NCBI GenBank assembly: GCA_030452365.1
Contig: JAKDMK010000146.1
Location: 1-6,348 of the forward strand
Length of the DNA: 6,348 bases
Direction: 5' to 3'
From: Nitrococcus sp.
GTDB taxonomy: Bacteria; Pseudomonadota; Gammaproteobacteria; Nitrococcales; Nitrococcaceae
Below, piece after piece: positions 5,605-6,348 of this stretch. The notes under the pieces were generated by a model. That model was not told the DNA's origin, did no database searches, and worked only from the letters and a program-made list of their open reading frames with translations. The first letter of the stretch is position 1. Every line of letters begins with the position of its first letter. Made by a program: the position numbers and the translations under genes.

Positions 5605-5725
5605 CGCTGAGCCAAGGAAAATAGGGGACACCCGAGAGTTGCTTCGCGCCAGATTTGGCGGCGGCAACCGCGGGCTGGCACATCCCGGACAGTGGATGGC
5701 GCTCACTAAGCATTGTGGGGAGAGG
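5605..5725. other. Convergent spacer between hicB and imuB
   Basis: No gene is visible. It contains AAAATAGGGGACACCC (about 5618-5633), a word type I associate with the margins of REP-type transposase elements. A small hairpin follows, CGCCA-GATT-TGGCG (5647-5660), without a following T-run. Neither is strong enough to call as an element or terminator. Confidence 0.3.
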
Positions 5726-6348
5726 TCAAGCAAAAAACCCCTGCAGATACCATACGCACCCGCCCCGGCGTTCACGGAAGATCCATAGCCGCTCGCCGCT
5801 AGTGTTGCGGGCCACGTAGTAGTCCCGAGCGCAGTCCGCGCCGTCCCACCAGCCGGACTCAATACGCTCGGGATCCTGTTGCAGCACCAAAGGTCCGTGC
5901 CAGAGCGGCTGACCGTTTCGGATCTTGAGCAGTTGCGGCTGGAGCAGTAGCCACAACGGCCGCTCGGCCATGATAGCGACCGGGCTTTCCCGGCCCGGCG
6001 CAACGTAGCGCCAGGCGCGCTCCGGGCGATGCACCGCGCGTGCTTGAAGCCCGTGGATGGCACACTCCCCAAGTCGGGCCGAGAGCCGCTCCAGCAGGGC
6101 GCTCCATTCCTCGACCTCGTTTCGATTCTCGCTCACCAGGCTGCGCTGACACGGGGCCAGGCGCTCGATATGACGGGTAGCGAGAAGCAAACTGCTAACC
6201 GGCGCGGGCAGAGAAAGGCGCTCAAGCCGCTGCCGCGTGAGATCCAGCAGGTGAGCAGGATCGCGGCTGCACGCCATCAGCCCCACGGCGAAAGCGGTGG
6301 CATCGCGATGCCTGTGGCGCAGGCGGATGGCAAGGCGCCGGCTGCCTG
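5726..6348 (-). CDS. imuB: ImuB, Y-family polymerase-like mutasome protein (C-terminal 206 residues; N-terminal part beyond window)
   Basis: ImuB is a catalytically inactive Y-family polymerase homologue that links the beta clamp, ImuA and DnaE2 in damage-induced mutagenic repair. Only the C-terminal portion is present; the frame is open to the window edge, so the GTG at 6286 is not the real start. Recognisable family segments are GSRRLAIRL, DPAHLL-x-L-x-RQRLERL, the PERAWRYV-x-PG stretch, PLWLL, GPLVLQQDPERIESGWWDG, ARDYYVARN, GERLWIFRERR and the terminal WYLQGFFA before TGA (5726-5728). The RIESGWWDG and RDYYVA-x-N/D patterns are distinctive of the ImuB C-terminal domain. imuA would be expected upstream on the minus strand and dnaE2 downstream. 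dnaE2 is not here: what follows is hicB convergently, so the cassette is interrupted or differently organised. Confidence 0.88.
   Translation of the reverse strand, partial: GSRRLAIRLRHRHRDATAFAVGLMACSRDPAHLLDLTRQRLERLSLPAPVSSLLLATRHIERLAPCQRSLVSENRNEVEEWSALLERLSARLGECAIHGLQARAVHRPERAWRYVAPGRESPVAIMAERPLWLLLQPQLLKIRNGQPLWHGPLVLQQDPERIESGWWDGADCARDYYVARNTSGERLWIFRERRGGCVWYLQGFFA
5730..5784. repeat. Direct repeat, imuB 3' end, copy 2 (distal block)
   Basis: This is the partner of 3739-3793 and lies inside the imuB gene. The two blocks are offset by 1991 nt. A second block pair (3796-3840 with 5994-6038) has an offset of 2198 nt, which reveals the 207-nt difference. Confidence 0.9.

Noticed and set aside
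5647..5687. Terminator between hicB and imuB
   Set aside because: The CGCCA/TGGCG and CGGG/CCCG hairpins are short and neither is followed by a T-run on either strand.
5506..6072. Minus-strand ORF of 188 codons overlapping imuB and hicB
   Set aside because: It is a shadow frame of the GC-rich imuB sequence. The imuB frame carries all recognisable motifs.
1..6348. CRISPR array, tRNA, rRNA or intact insertion sequence
   Set aside because: No regularly spaced repeats, no cloverleaf-like segment, and no transposase or integrase reading frame were seen on either strand.

Overview
The window looks like a GC-rich proteobacterial chromosome. The lipoprotein-sorting genes, the ImuB C-terminus and the small secreted families suggest a gammaproteobacterium, possibly a Chromatiales-like or xanthomonad-like lineage, but the sequence does not fix the genus. 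The left half (1-3592) is ordinary, dense and intact. The right half (3593-6348) is a scar zone of truncated genes, plus one complete toxin-antitoxin operon, ending in the 3' part of imuB.

Left half: on the minus strand, lolC (start near 1592) runs into lolD (start at 352, cut by the window edge) with an 8-nt overlap. Together they encode an inner-membrane machine that releases outer-membrane lipoproteins. Divergent from lolC, across an intergenic region holding three palindromes, lies a small gene for an exported protein (1793-2122). Its 3' end overlaps by 44 nt the convergent 3' end of a histone-deacetylase/acetylpolyamine-amidohydrolase family gene (2079-3089, minus). Divergent from that is an MliC-type lysozyme-inhibitor lipoprotein (3224-3592), whose lipobox and +2 residue make it a likely client of the Lol system.

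Right half: 3735-3841 is a shrunken, in-frame-deleted second copy of the 3' end of imuB. A chimeric ORF follows (3968-4558): an intact response-regulator receiver domain fused in frame to the last ~87 residues of a bile acid:Na+ symporter (BASS) family transporter. Directly behind it is a fragment of an MFS transporter gene with two frameshifts (4559-4849). A complete hicA-hicB operon comes next (5009-5604), with a promoter that overlaps a likely HicB operator and leaves almost no 5' leader. The window ends with the 3' part of imuB on the minus strand (5726-6348). The segment from about 3842 to 5725 is therefore bracketed by directly oriented imuB 3'-end sequences.

The genes in the left half form coherent cell-envelope functions. 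The right half is best read as a rearrangement or insertion hotspot in which pieces of unrelated genes were joined and a toxin-antitoxin module is retained. I found no CRISPR array, tRNA, rRNA or intact transposase. I saw nothing that clearly amounts to a new multi-gene system; the strongest novelty candidates are the receiver-transporter chimera and the imuB-end duplication.
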